The notes: generated from the sequence alone by a model not told the origin. DNA of 62,007 nucleotides from Microcystis aeruginosa W13-11 (GCA_009995705.1 JAADBR010000003.1:1-62007); one strand, 5' to 3'. Shown: positions 25,909 to 34,380, numbered from the stretch's first letter. Translations and numbers: made by a program.

Positions 25909-26197
25909 TACCCTCAAAGATGATGAAATGTTAGATGATTATTCTGAGGTTTTAACGGAGTCTCATTTAAAAAGTGCAGTCAGAGGAAAGTATGCTCGGT
26001 CTTTAGCAGATAAAGATGCTTATACCGTTAAGATTATAGCAGAAAATAAAGAGAGATATGTTAACATGAAAACCATTGAGGTTGAAGCATTCGTTAACAA
26101 TGAAGGTCAATTAACCGTACAAGTTCCCTCAAATTTAAAAGAAGGACAATATCATGCTGTATTGATTATAGAAGAACCCAAAAATGAAAATCAATGA
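25901..26197 (+). CDS. Antitoxin of the BrnT-type pair, apparently chimeric
   Basis: 98 residues from MNDTLKDDEMLDDYS; two more upstream in-frame ATGs (25874, 25889) exist, but this one gives the usual overlap with the toxin stop. The first 45 residues (DEMLDDYSEVL, AVRGKYARSLADKD) are like small antitoxins preceding or following RNase toxins. Residues about 57-98, MKTIEVEAFVNNEGQLTVQV then LKEGQYHAVLIIEE, are like the N-terminus of a different, VapB-type antitoxin, complete with its own methionine. It is either a fusion or a normal composite I do not know. Confidence 0.6.
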   Translation: MNDTLKDDEMLDDYSEVLTESHLKSAVRGKYARSLADKDAYTVKIIAENKERYVNMKTIEVEAFVNNEGQLTVQVPSNLKEGQYHAVLIIEEPKNENQ

Positions 26198-26215
26198 TCT
26201 TAGAATAGATAAAAT

Positions 26216-26247
26216 CCCCAAAAAAGGCCCCCAATTACTTGGAGGCC
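26216..26247 (-). terminator. Terminator after rplA
   Basis: On the minus strand GGCCTCC and GGGGGCC form a seven-pair stem (one T-G pair) around AAGTAATT, followed by six T. It ends the secE-nusG-rplK-rplA transcript 24 bases after the rplA stop. A copy of the sequence occurs near 25065-25090. Confidence 0.8.
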
Positions 26248-26270
26248 TTTTCAAAGAAAAATAACTGTAG

Positions 26271-26984
26271 TTAGGCTTCTGCTAATTTCAGATCCCGCAG
26301 GGTGCTAATATCCACTTGAATCGATGGCCCCATAGAAGAAGAAACGTAAACTGTACGCCAGTAACGACCTTTGGCCCCGGAAGGACGGTTTCTGTCCACC
26401 GTTTCCTGCAAAGCTTTCAAATTGATTAACAGATCCTCGGCACTAAAAGAAGCTTTGCCAAATTGAACGTGAACGATCCCGGTGCGATCAGCCCGGAATT
26501 CCAATTTACCCGCTTTAAACGCAGAGATCGCCCCCGTTAAATCCGTGGTTACGGTTCCCCCTTTCGGTGAGGGCATTAAACCCCGTGGACCGAGTTGACG
26601 ACCTAATTTCGCCACTTTTGGCATCATATCGGGGGTGGCGATCAACACCTCGAAATCCATCATCCCCTTGGCGATTTCTTCGATTAATTCTTCCGAACCA
26701 ACGATATCGGCCCCGGCGTTGTTCGCTTCCTGTACCTGTTCCCCGCGAGTAATCACCGCTACTCGCACCGTGCGTCCGGTTCCTTTGGGTAAACTTACCG
26801 TTGTCCGCAGTTGTTGGTCGGTATATTTAGGATCGATACCTAAACGAATATGAGCTTCGGCGGTTTCGTCGAATTTCGCCGTTGCTAATTCCTTTAATAA
26901 TGTCAGTGCTTCTAATGGCTCGTAGGCTTTATTTTCTACCTTAGCCTGGGCATCTCGCAAACGTCGTGAAACTTTTTTTACCAT
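26271..26984 (-). CDS. rplA: 50S ribosomal protein L1
   Basis: 237 residues from [17 protein letters not shown]. Conserved stretches include [13 protein letters not shown], the [14 protein letters not shown] region, [16 protein letters not shown] and [18 protein letters not shown]. The frame is open 34 codons further upstream, but those residues are not L1. It binds 23S rRNA at the L1 stalk and is a translational regulator in other bacteria. It is last in the cluster; rplJ and rplL, which normally follow, are absent before the terminator. Confidence 0.97.
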   Translation of the reverse strand: MVKKVSRRLRDAQAKVENKAYEPLEALTLLKELATAKFDETAEAHIRLGIDPKYTDQQLRTTVSLPKGTGRTVRVAVITRGEQVQEANNAGADIVGSEELIEEIAKGMMDFEVLIATPDMMPKVAKLGRQLGPRGLMPSPKGGTVTTDLTGAISAFKAGKLEFRADRTGIVHVQFGKASFSAEDLLINLKALQETVDRNRPSGAKGRYWRTVYVSSSMGPSIQVDISTLRDLKLAEA

Positions 26985-27039
26985 CTGATTTGTTGCTCCT
27001 TGGGTAATAACGAAGCTTAACTTCTCCCCGTAATAAGAT

Positions 27040-27465
27040 TTAGTCTGAGATCTTGACACCCATATTTCTGGCCGTTCCCGCCACAATATTCATGGCCGCT
27101 TCGATGTCGTTAGCGTTAAGATCGGGCAGTTTAGTCTGGGCGATTTCGCGTAATTGGTCGCGGGTAATGGTGGCGACAAATTTCTTGTTGGGTTCGTTGG
27201 AACCTCTTTCCACACCGGCCGCCTTGCGGATGAGAACGGAAGCGGGGGGAGTTTTGAGGACAAAGGTAAAACTCCGATCCTCAAAAACGGAGATTTCCAC
27301 AGGGATGATCATGCCAGCCTGATCGGCGGTTTTAGCGTTGTAATCTTTACAGAACGCCATAATATTTACCCCGTGTTGACCTAAAGCAGGTCCCACCGGA
27401 GGAGCAGGGTTAGCCTTACCAGCAGGTAAAGCTAGTTTAATAATTGCGACGACTTTTTTAGCCAT
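27040..27465 (-). CDS. rplK: 50S ribosomal protein L11
   Basis: 141 residues, full length: [20 protein letters not shown] at the N-terminus (residues 8-27), then [17 protein letters not shown], and the C-terminal rRNA-binding domain ending [12 protein letters not shown]. It lies three bases downstream of nusG and 55 bases upstream of rplA. Confidence 0.98.
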   Translation of the reverse strand: MAKKVVAIIKLALPAGKANPAPPVGPALGQHGVNIMAFCKDYNAKTADQAGMIIPVEISVFEDRSFTFVLKTPPASVLIRKAAGVERGSNEPNKKFVATITRDQLREIAQTKLPDLNANDIEAAMNIVAGTARNMGVKISD

Positions 27466-27468
27466 GAT

Positions 27469-28086
27469 TTAGTTTTGTTTTTCGACTTGATTAAATTCCA
27501 ATTCAACCGGGGTATCCCGACCAAAAATGGAGAGCAGGGCCTTGAGTTTGCCGCGCTCGGGACTAACTTCGATCACTTCCCCTTCAAAGTCCTTAAATGG
27601 ACCGGATAGAACCAAGATCTGATCGCCAACCTCCATATTGATTTTGACGACGGGTTCTTGAATCTCAGCTTGTTTGAAGATGCGATCGACTTCTGACATA
27701 CTCAGGGGTAGCGGAGTGACGTGACCGCGGCCGCGTCCGTAGTGGCGTTTTTGTTCGGCCCCGACAAAGTTGATCACGTGGGGGGTGTTTTTGACCACCT
27801 GCCAAGCGTCATCATCCATGATCATTCTGATCAGGACATAACCGGGGAAGACTTTTTCCTCGCCGTGTTGCCGTGAACCATCCTTGCGGACTTTGACGGT
27901 GGCCGCTTGGGGAATCTGGACTTGCAGAATGCGATCGGCCACATCGAGGGTGTGGATGCGCTGTTCCAAATTAGCTTTGACCCGTTTCTCACAACCGGAA
28001 GCCACCTGCACGGCATACCAACGGGGTTTTTTCGGTAGGCCGCTAAGATTGAGTTCTTCGGGAAACTGCTCTTCTTCTAGATTCAT
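27469..28086 (-). CDS. nusG: Transcription antitermination factor NusG
   Basis: 205 residues. The NGN domain begins RWYAVQVASGCEKRVKANLE and includes VFPGYVLIRMIMDDDAW; the C-terminal KOW domain is GDQILVLSGPFKDFEGEVIE. A short acidic leader (MNLEEEQFPEE) precedes it. NusG couples RNA polymerase to Rho or the ribosome. Start codon overlaps the end of secE by four bases. Confidence 0.97.
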   Translation of the reverse strand: MNLEEEQFPEELNLSGLPKKPRWYAVQVASGCEKRVKANLEQRIHTLDVADRILQVQIPQAATVKVRKDGSRQHGEEKVFPGYVLIRMIMDDDAWQVVKNTPHVINFVGAEQKRHYGRGRGHVTPLPLSMSEVDRIFKQAEIQEPVVKINMEVGDQILVLSGPFKDFEGEVIEVSPERGKLKALLSIFGRDTPVELEFNQVEKQN

Positions 28087-28319
28087 GGGAACACCTTCCC
28101 CGCACCCCAGGCAAAGAATTTATCAATCAGATAGATGAGAGTGGCCACCAAAGTCACCATTAACATCACCGCCGCCGATTCACTCAAAAGTTGCTGACGG
28201 GAAGGCCAGACGACTTTGGCGAGTTCTTCTTTGGTTTCATTGACGAATTCCTTGACCTGAAAGGAGTTTCCCTCTTTCTTGTCGCTCACGTCTTTTTCTA
28301 GGGTTTCTTTTTTGGCCAC
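28083..28319 (-). CDS. secE: Preprotein translocase subunit SecE
   Basis: 78 residues: a charged N-terminus, then FVNETKEELAKVVWPSRQQL, the conserved amphipathic helix, and a single membrane helix (ESAAVMLMVTLVATLIYLID). It is the small SecYEG subunit. Position between trnW and nusG is the standard cyanobacterial arrangement. Confidence 0.96.
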   Translation of the reverse strand: MAKKETLEKDVSDKKEGNSFQVKEFVNETKEELAKVVWPSRQQLLSESAAVMLMVTLVATLIYLIDKFFAWGAGKVFP

Positions 28320-28443
28320 GATCGCTACTCCTTAAAATGATACTCAGGCTATCCTTAACTTATCATTTTCACCGGACAACCCACACTAACCCTCAGACAT
28401 TGAGATTATGTGCTTTGCAATTATCGGCTTGGTGATTACCAAA

Positions 28444-28516
28444 CGCGCCCTGGAGGACTTGAACCCCCGACATCAGGTTTTGGAGACCTGCGTTCTACCA
28501 ACTGAACTAAGAGCGC
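28444..28516 (-). tRNA. trnW: tRNA-Trp (CCA anticodon)
   Basis: On the minus strand the cloverleaf is complete: acceptor stem GCGCTCT/AGGGCGC (one T-G pair), D arm TTCAGTTGGTAGAA, anticodon arm CAGGTCTCCAAAACCTG with CCA in the loop, and a TCG-rich T arm with GGTTCAAGTCC. The CCA 3' end is not encoded. It stands between rplS and secE as in other cyanobacteria. Confidence 0.97.
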
Positions 28517-28617
28517 CCATTCGCTAAACTATTTGGCTTTTTTAAGGCCTTTATTCACTATAGCGTAGTTGTTGGCGATTAAGCAACTTTCTTGGTTAGG
28601 CTGTCGCCGGAAATTTT

Positions 28618-28980
28618 TTAGAGGGGGCGATCGAAACGTTCTTGGACTCTGGTGGCTTTGCCAACCCGATCGCGCAGATAGTAGAGTTTCGCCCGACGTA
28701 CTTTACCACGACGGATGATCTTGATACTGGCAACCCGTGGCGAGTGGAGCAGGAAGACTCTTTCTACCCCCACACCCTGGAAGACTTTGCGTACTGTAAT
28801 CGTTTCGTTGATACCGCCATGGCGTTTGGCGATGACAATGCCCTCGTAGGGCTGAATCCGCTCTTTATCTCCTTCGACGATTCGCACCCCTACCCGGATC
28901 GTGTCACCGACATGGATAATGGGCAGATCGCTCTTGAGATACTCGGCTTCGATTGATTTGATAATCTCTTCCGTTTTCAT
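28618..28980 (-). CDS. rplS: 50S ribosomal protein L19
   Basis: 120 residues from [20 protein letters not shown]. Typical stretches are [39 protein letters not shown] and [20 protein letters not shown]. The frame extends 22 codons upstream without L19 likeness, so I use the internal methionine. First gene of the rplS-trnW-secE-nusG-rplK-rplA cluster. Confidence 0.97.
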   Translation of the reverse strand: MKTEEIIKSIEAEYLKSDLPIIHVGDTIRVGVRIVEGDKERIQPYEGIVIAKRHGGINETITVRKVFQGVGVERVFLLHSPRVASIKIIRRGKVRRAKLYYLRDRVGKATRVQERFDRPL

Positions 28981-29238
28981 CGGCTTTCGTAAAACTGACA
29001 ATTCCCCATCATACCATATTTTTTTAAGTACAGCCTTTCTCATCAAGATGAAATATAATCCAATTTGCTATTGACGACCGACTCCTCACCCCCCAAAAGG
29101 AAAATTTCCTCAGCTGTTGACCGTCTAAATTACTCGCTAAGATTGTAGAGGAGCGCCGGAGCTGCGGAGCGGGGAGAAGTAATTCGAACATTTGTACTAA
29201 AATTTTCAATACGCAGTTTAAATTCAGTACAGCTTATC

Positions 29239-29520
29239 TCACAACATATAAGACCACTGCCATAAGTGGAGCAAATTGGCAATGTCTGGGGTAACCTCTA
29301 TCCCAGGTAGTTTATGGCCACGGTGAGTCAGGATCAAATCTTGGGGGTGGTATTTTCCCTCGGCAATCTGCATAAAACCCTCGGTTCTGTAGGGAATGCC
29401 GTACACATCCCAACCCTTTAGTTTTGATGCTTTCACCACGGCACGAATTACCGCATTTAACCCCGGGCCATCGCCACCACTGGTCAGAATACCGATTTTT
29501 TTGTGTTGATTCTCGTTCAT
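29239..29520 (-). pseudogene. Truncated duplicate of pfkA (N-terminal part)
   Basis: About 72 residues copy the N-terminus of the intact PfkA at 34423-35631 ([20 protein letters not shown] here, with GGDCPG in the intact gene), including the upstream non-coding bases TCCTCT-GGATTTTTTT. After [13 protein letters not shown] the sequence becomes unrelated and stops at 93 codons. The ATP/substrate-binding remainder is missing, so it is inactive. It is in the same orientation as the full gene, 4.9 kb away. Confidence 0.9.
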
Positions 29521-29795
29521 GATTATGTCCTCTAGGATTTTTTTTCGTTGTCGGGAGTCGGATGGGTGTTGTGGATTTCAGTTATCAGTTAAGTAGGGAG
29601 GCACAACTTTTGTAGGATGGTTTAGGGGTAGCGTAACCCATGCGGGTTCATCGAATCTGTCCTCTCCTTTCTGTTGTTGGTGTCTCTATGGTTTATCCTT
29701 AACCCTTGGCACAAGCTGACAGAATTGTAAAAGTTAGGGTGATTAACAAAAGCTGGGATTATCATTAAAATATTCCGCATCCTGATCCTGATTTT

Positions 29796-30833
29796 ATGTC
29801 CCAGAAAAATGAAATTCTTGCCCTGCTGTTGACGGTCATGGTGACATCGGCACTTTTAGGAGGAATTGCTTGGTGGTTGCTCAACAAAACCTTTCCCAAT
29901 CTCAATGATCGATCTAATTCATCTTCCTCCTCCTCCTCAAATAATCAAATTTCCGAAACGTTAGCTGCGGTTAAAAATGTCCCGGAAGGATTATTTAACT
30001 ACGGGGGAAGTACCACTTGGGCCCCAATCCGCAAGGAAGTGGACTTTATTATTCAGCAAGTCTGGCCGAAATTTCGACTCGTCTATACCGATCCCACTGC
30101 GGGAACCCCCGGCACCGGCAGCGGTATTCGGATGTTAATCGAGAATCAATTGGCTTTTTCCCAAGCATCTCGAGCGCTCAAAGATGAGGAAATACAACGC
30201 GCTCAACAACGGGGATTGACTTTAAAAGAGGTTCCCGTGGCTATCGATGGAATTGCGATCGCAGTTCATCCCGATTTACCAGTTTCCGGTCTAACAATTA
30301 CCCAGTTAAAAGATATTTATACAGGAAAAATTAGCAATTGGCGGCAAGTGGGCGGGCCTAATTTAGCCATTATTCCCTATTCCCGACGCAAGGAAGATGG
30401 GGGAACCGTGGAATTTTTTATCGATCAGGTTTTAGAAAAAGCCGATTTTGGGGATAATATTCAGTACGTTTATAGCACGACTCCCGCTCTCAGAAAAGTT
30501 TCCCAAAATTTGGGAGGAATTTACTATGCTTCTGCACCGGAAGTAGTTCCCCAGTGTAGAATTAAAACTTTACCCCTCGGTAAAAGCGAAAATAAATTAG
30601 TTGCCCCCTACCAAGAACCTTCGATCCCGTCTTCCCAATGTCCCCAGAAGCGTAATCAACTGAACGAATTAGCTTTTCAAAAGGGAGAATACCCGATCAC
30701 CCGTCGTCTTTTTGTTATTATCAAACAAAATGGTCAATTAGACGAACAAGCGGGGGAAGCCTACGCTGATTTATTATTAACCGATCAAGGACAGAAATTA
30801 ATTGAAAAAGCCGGTTTTGTTCCCTTGAGATAA
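29796..30833 (+). CDS. PstS-like phosphate-type substrate-binding protein
   Basis: 345 residues. An N-terminal membrane anchor (LLTVMVTSALLGGIAWWLL) is followed by a serine-rich linker (SSSSSSSNN) and a PBP2 domain of the PstS family: LFNYGGSTTWAPIRKEVD, GTGSGIRMLIENQLAFSQAS, VAIDGIAIAVHPDLP and LTDQGQKLIEKAGFVPLR. It would sit on the outer face of the plasma membrane and bind an oxyanion. No permease or ATPase genes adjoin it, and the anchor instead of a cleaved signal suggests a receptor-like role. Confidence 0.85.
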   Translation: MSQKNEILALLLTVMVTSALLGGIAWWLLNKTFPNLNDRSNSSSSSSSNNQISETLAAVKNVPEGLFNYGGSTTWAPIRKEVDFIIQQVWPKFRLVYTDPTAGTPGTGSGIRMLIENQLAFSQASRALKDEEIQRAQQRGLTLKEVPVAIDGIAIAVHPDLPVSGLTITQLKDIYTGKISNWRQVGGPNLAIIPYSRRKEDGGTVEFFIDQVLEKADFGDNIQYVYSTTPALRKVSQNLGGIYYASAPEVVPQCRIKTLPLGKSENKLVAPYQEPSIPSSQCPQKRNQLNELAFQKGEYPITRRLFVIIKQNGQLDEQAGEAYADLLLTDQGQKLIEKAGFVPLR

Positions 30834-30883
30834 TTTAACCCAACTTTTACAAATCTAGGTTAAAGTGAATTTGAGTAATTTTC

Positions 30884-31165
30884 ATGACAACGTTTCTCAT
30901 GCTGAGTGTGCGCTTGATTGGGCGCATCCAGAGGACTGCTACGCCTAGTTTTGTCCAGATTTTCGGCTATCCCGTCGAAATCATCGCTCGGTGCGAACGA
31001 TTTTTACCGAACAAGCAGGACATCGATGACAGTGGGATTTACACCTTCTGTCGCTACTATCCCACCTATGTGCAACTGGCAGTAGTAGCCAACAACCGCG
31101 ACGAGCAAGCCATCCGCGCCCAATACCTGCGTCATAATCGCTTCAGATACTTTGCTTTGATCTAA
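30884..31165 (+). CDS. Hypothetical protein
   Basis: 93 residues without a recognised family. The second half (FGYPVEIIARCERFLPNKQD, YYPTYVQLAVVANNRDEQAI) looks protein-like, and base composition is richer in G+C than its neighbours, hinting at separate origin. No signal peptide. It could be the remnant of a longer gene; I cannot tell. Confidence 0.4.
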   Translation: MTTFLMLSVRLIGRIQRTATPSFVQIFGYPVEIIARCERFLPNKQDIDDSGIYTFCRYYPTYVQLAVVANNRDEQAIRAQYLRHNRFRYFALI

Positions 31166-31202
31166 GATTGAGTCAGCAATATCTAATTTGGAGTCTCAGG
31201 CA

Positions 31203-31625
31203 ATGGAACCGATTTCTCTAATTCTCGCTGCGTTGGCTGCTGGTGCGGTTGCTGCTGCTAAGGATACGGCGGGAACAGCGGTTAAGGATGCTTATGAGGG
31301 TTTAAAAGCGTTGATTAAGAAGAAGTTTGCAGAGCAAGGGAAAACAGATGATAGTGATATCGTCGATAAACATGAGAAAAAACCAGATTCAGAGGGGGTA
31401 AAAACACTGCTCAAAGAAGAGTTACTTGAAGCAAAAATTGATAGAGATGCAGAGGTTATTAAGACAGCAGAAGCATTACTCAAGCAATTAGAACCTGAAG
31501 AATTTGCCGCAGGTAAGTATAATATTAATGTTGGTGGTGATATTAAGGGAATGGTGGGAGATGGCACTTTTAAGGGAATTGCAGGAAATATTAGTGGTGG
31601 AAATATTAGTCAGAACATTAATTAG
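31203..31625 (+). CDS. Small protein with C-terminal glycine-rich motif shared with the next STAND gene
   Basis: 140 residues. The N-terminus MEPISLILAALAAGAVAAAK is a hydrophobic/alanine-rich helix that may insert in membranes; then a charged helical part. The end GGDIKGMVGDGTFKGIAGNI-SGG is nearly the same as residues 10-32 of the STAND NTPase that begins at 32080 (GGDVKGLIGDGEFKGIAGDI-SGG). Matching short motifs on a small upstream protein and the N-terminus of a STAND NTPase suggest homotypic assembly, as known for bacterial amyloid-signalling motifs. Assignment to such a class is inference. Confidence 0.65.
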   Translation: MEPISLILAALAAGAVAAAKDTAGTAVKDAYEGLKALIKKKFAEQGKTDDSDIVDKHEKKPDSEGVKTLLKEELLEAKIDRDAEVIKTAEALLKQLEPEEFAAGKYNINVGGDIKGMVGDGTFKGIAGNISGGNISQNIN

Positions 31626-31651
31626 TTGAGGATTATTTAGGAGGGAAATTT

Positions 31652-32014
31652 ATGTCAATTACTGTTGAGGTAGAACTTAAAGATTTTCTAATTCAAATCA
31701 ATCAAAAGTTAGACAATCTTCAAAAAGATGTTACTGATATTAAGATTGAACTTAGTGAAGTTAAAGGTGAAATTAAGCGTCTGAAGGAAAAGATTGATGG
31801 TGTCGAGAAGCGTCTGGAGGAAAAAATTGATGGTGTCGAGAAGCGTCTGGAGGGAAAAATTGATGGTGTTGAGAAGCGTCTGGAGGGAAAAATTGATAGC
31901 TTGGAAAAGCGATTAGAGAATCAAGAGTTTGTCAGTCGAGGGATTTTAGTTGCTTTAATTGTAACGATTTTAGGCGGTTTGGCTAAATTGTTTGGTTTAG
32001 TAGGAAGTCCTTAA
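31652..32014 (+). CDS. Membrane-anchored coiled-coil protein with 11-residue repeats
   Basis: 120 residues: a helical N-terminus, then four 11-residue repeats of the type EKIDGVEKRLE forming a long coiled coil, then one membrane helix (GILVALIVTILGGLAKLFG) at the C-terminus. A shorter relative without the membrane helix lies at 54468-54656. Function unknown; such proteins often oligomerise at the membrane. It lies between the small motif protein and the decayed STAND gene, same strand. Confidence 0.65.
   Translation: MSITVEVELKDFLIQINQKLDNLQKDVTDIKIELSEVKGEIKRLKEKIDGVEKRLEEKIDGVEKRLEGKIDGVEKRLEGKIDSLEKRLENQEFVSRGILVALIVTILGGLAKLFGLVGSP
31784..31915 (+). repeat. 33-bp tandem repeat, four units, inside the coiled-coil gene
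   Basis: Units start at 31784, 31817, 31850 and 31883; units 2 and 3 differ at very few positions, and unit 4 is more divergent. The period is 11 codons, so changes in copy number would keep the frame and only alter coiled-coil length. Confidence 0.85.
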
Positions 32015-32079
32015 AGATTTCTAGTTTTAAAACTGCAATTTAAAGTTAACTTTAAAAGAATAATTTTGGGGTAGCAAAA

Positions 32080-32859
32080 ATGACTGATAAAAGTTATTAT
32101 TCAGAAATAGGGGGTGATGTTAAAGGTCTTATCGGTGATGGTGAATTTAAGGGAATTGCGGGTGATATTAGTGGGGGTGTAATCAATCAATATATTATCA
32201 CCCAAAAGTCAGGAGTTGAGATTCAGTCTCAAACTTTAATTACGGGTTCACCTTATTTGGGTTTAAGGAAGTTTGAGGTAGATGATAAGGATAGGTTTTT
32301 TGGGCGAGATAATTGGATTATTGAGTTAACCGATTATTTAAAGCCAAAGAATGTTTTATTGCTTTTAGGTGCGTCAGGAAGTGGTAAATCTTCTCTCGTG
32401 CAAGCGGGTTTAATTCCTAAGTTAAAGGATGATTTTGGCGCGAATAGATTGGTTAATTTAACTTTTGTTCCTGATGTTAATCCCTTTGAGTCTTTTTATG
32501 GTTGTCTTTTGGCAAATAGATATAAACAATCCCAAGCAAAATTAGCACAAGCTGTTAAGGAAGATACTTTAATTAAGGTGGTTGAAGAATTAAAAAATAA
32601 TTCTGATTTATGGTTTATTTTTATTGACCAATTTGAGGAATTATTCACTCGTACACCGAAGACAGAAAGGGATATTTTTATTAAAAGTTTGATTAAATTA
32701 ATTGAAAAGAATGATAGTTTAGTTAAAATTGTGATGACAATGCGGGCGGATTTTTTAGATAAATTAAGTCCTTATCCCAGTTTAGGAAAAATCCATGATC
32801 AGTATAGCAAGATGTTAACGGATATGGATGAAAGTGAGTTAAGATTAGCTTTAGTTTAG
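32080..32859 (+). pseudogene. STAND NTPase, N-terminal part of a broken gene
   Basis: 259 residues. After the glycine-rich motif (10-32) comes the nSTAND1-type NTPase: SPYLGLRKFEVDDKDRFFGR, Walker A LLLGASGSGKSSLVQ, Walker B LWFIFIDQFEELF, and sensor region VKIVMTMRADFLDKL. It stops soon after ESELRLAL, where intact relatives continue with the winged-helix/linker part and WD40 repeats. The following sequence, in another frame, holds the end of that linker, so an internal deletion with frame change ended the gene. Signalling NTPases of this type act in defence or programmed death. Confidence 0.8.
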
Positions 32860-32860
32860 C

Positions 32861-33263
32861 AAATTCTCTCGGTCGTTATTCCTTGTCTCTCTTTAATGAA
32901 GGGGGGAAAGATTTAGAAGCTTTTGTTGAAATGATTAAGGCAGGAAAAATTTTACAGAAATATGAGGTAAGTGACACAAAGGTAATGGATGCTTTACAGA
33001 AGGTTCTGACTGAAGGAAGGGAATATAATCGCTTAGAAGGGCATAATGGGAATGTCAATAGTGTGAGTTTTAGCAGCGACGGTAAGACTTTAGCGACCAG
33101 TAGTGATGACGACACAATCAAACTGTGGAATGGAGAATACGGTTGGGGTTTAGATGGTTTCATTAGGCGTAGTTGCGATTGGGTGCGGGTTTATTTGCAG
33201 AATCCTAATTCTGATGCTAGGGAGGAGGATAGGGGTTTGTGTGATGGGATTGGGGGTAAATAG
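32861..33263 (+). pseudogene. STAND-WD40 gene, remnant of the C-terminal part
   Basis: The frame begins NSLGRYSLSLFNEGGKDLEA, continues FVEMIKAGKILQKYEVSD and includes one WD40 blade start (LEGHNGNVNSVSFSSDGKTL, then DDDTIKLWNGE). It then jumps to the tail RRSCDWVRVYLQNPNSDARE that follows the last WD40 blade in such proteins. All central blades are missing. With 32080-32859 it shows at least two deletions in one original gene of probably over 1000 codons. Confidence 0.75.
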
Positions 33264-33265
33264 TC
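33165..33265 (+). repeat. Direct repeat copy 1 (WD40 protein tail)
   Basis: About 101 bases starting AGGCGTAGTTGCGATTGGGT are almost identical to 33440-33540; a G/C difference is seen near CAGAATCC versus CACAATCC. The repeat covers the C-terminal tail codons of the STAND-WD40 gene. Confidence 0.85.
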
Positions 33266-33439
33266 AGTATCAGGATTTTGAGGATTAGAGGATTTTCAGG
33301 ATGCTCAATCTTAAAAGATTGTCAGGAGTTTCCAAGTAAATAATCCAGTTAATCCTAAAATCCCGTTAATCTTGGTTTAGACTTCTTTGTGAGGATACAG
33401 AAGGATTGTAGGGCGATGCAGGACTTAAACGCTTTAATG

Positions 33440-33540
33440 AGGCGTAGTTGCGATTGGGTGCGGGTTTATTTGCACAATCCTAATTCTGATGCTAGGGAGG
33501 AGGATAGGGGTTTGTGTGATGGGATTGGGGGTAAATAGTC
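33440..33540 (+). repeat. Direct repeat copy 2 (WD40 protein tail)
   Basis: Second copy of the segment at 33165-33265, again ending GGGGGTAAATAGTC. It has no upstream coding sequence. It probably marks a second deleted WD40 gene or a duplication made when the repeats were lost. The remaining part of 33264-33736 holds a small palindrome, ACAGGCA/TGCCTGT, at 33658-33674, and nothing else I can support. Confidence 0.85.
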
Positions 33541-33736
33541 TTGACTGTGATTGGAATGATTGAATGATGGACTATGATTTGATGGCAGAATAATTCTATG
33601 ATTTGACAGGGATTAAATGCGATCGCCTTAAATAGTAGTACAAGCTTCCAGTCTGTTACAGGCATCTTGCCTGTACCACTATATTATTTGCTTTATAATC
33701 CTTGTAGTTACATATTATGGAGATTTAGAGAAGAAA

Positions 33737-33985
33737 ATGATCTTACTCAATTATTGTGAAAAAGCCTTACAGCAAGCACAATACAAAAGGCTAAATGACG
33801 GTACTTGGTTTGCTGAAATAGAAGGCTTTCAAGGCGTTTGGGGAAATGGCTTGACCGTTGAAGAATGCCGTCAAGACTTACTAGAAGTTCTAGAAGAATG
33901 GATCATTTTAAAATTACAAGATGGCGACCCTTTACCTATCATAGATGGATTAGAAATTAAAGTTACAACAGTTGCAGAAGTTTAG
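33737..33985 (+). CDS. hicB: HicB-like antitoxin
   Basis: 82 residues with the partial RNase-H-like HicB fold: DGTWFAEIEGFQGVWGNGLT then VEECRQDLLEVLEEWIILKL, ending DGLEIKVTTVAEV. No separate DNA-binding domain is present. It precedes a HicA gene by two bases, the reverse of the commonest order but frequent in cyanobacteria. GGAGATTTAGAGAAG upstream may serve as the ribosome binding site. Confidence 0.85.
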   Translation: MILLNYCEKALQQAQYKRLNDGTWFAEIEGFQGVWGNGLTVEECRQDLLEVLEEWIILKLQDGDPLPIIDGLEIKVTTVAEV

Positions 33986-33987
33986 TT

Positions 33988-34167
33988 ATGCCATCAGCAA
34001 TTTCTCGCAGAAAATTAATCAGAAAATTGAAAGCTTTAGGTTACACAGGACTTTTTTCTGGTAGTAAATATCAATTTATGAAAAAGGGTCAACATAAAAT
34101 TCGCATCCCTAACCCTCATGGAAATCAAGAAATCTCTACAGATTTAGTTAAGGAAATTCTCAAATAA
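33988..34167 (+). CDS. hicA: HicA-like toxin, shortened by a nonsense codon
   Basis: 59 residues: SRRKLIRKLKALGYTGLFSG, KYQFMKKGQHKIRIPNPHG and a final DLVKEILK. The HicA double-stranded RNA-binding fold with its catalytic-histidine loop is nearly complete. After TAA the same frame continues AGISDEEWDNS and then stops, which is the usual HicA tail (a CAA to TAA change fits). The loss of the last 12-13 residues may or may not abolish activity. Confidence 0.8.
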   Translation: MPSAISRRKLIRKLKALGYTGLFSGSKYQFMKKGQHKIRIPNPHGNQEISTDLVKEILK

Positions 34168-34221
34168 GCGGGTATTAGTGATGAAGAATGGGACAACAGT
34201 TAAACAGTATTGGTTATATAT

Positions 34222-34380
34222 TTAGGATTTGATCTTTATGATTCTTTTCATATCGCTTGTGCTGAATATGCTAGAATAGATGTATTGTTAACCACCGATG
34301 ACAGATTACTTAGAAAAGCCATAAAATACAGTAAATTATTGCAAGTAAAATTAGCAGAATTAAATATCTTAACCAATTAA
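34222..34380 (+). pseudogene. C-terminal half of a VapC PIN toxin
   Basis: The frame reads LGFDLYDSFHIACAEYARID then VLLTTDDRLLRKAIKYSKLL and ends NILTN: the second half of a PIN domain with the third and fourth acidic residues. The N-terminal half is missing; upstream is the HicA readthrough tail. It has no start codon of its own and is a relic. Confidence 0.75.
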
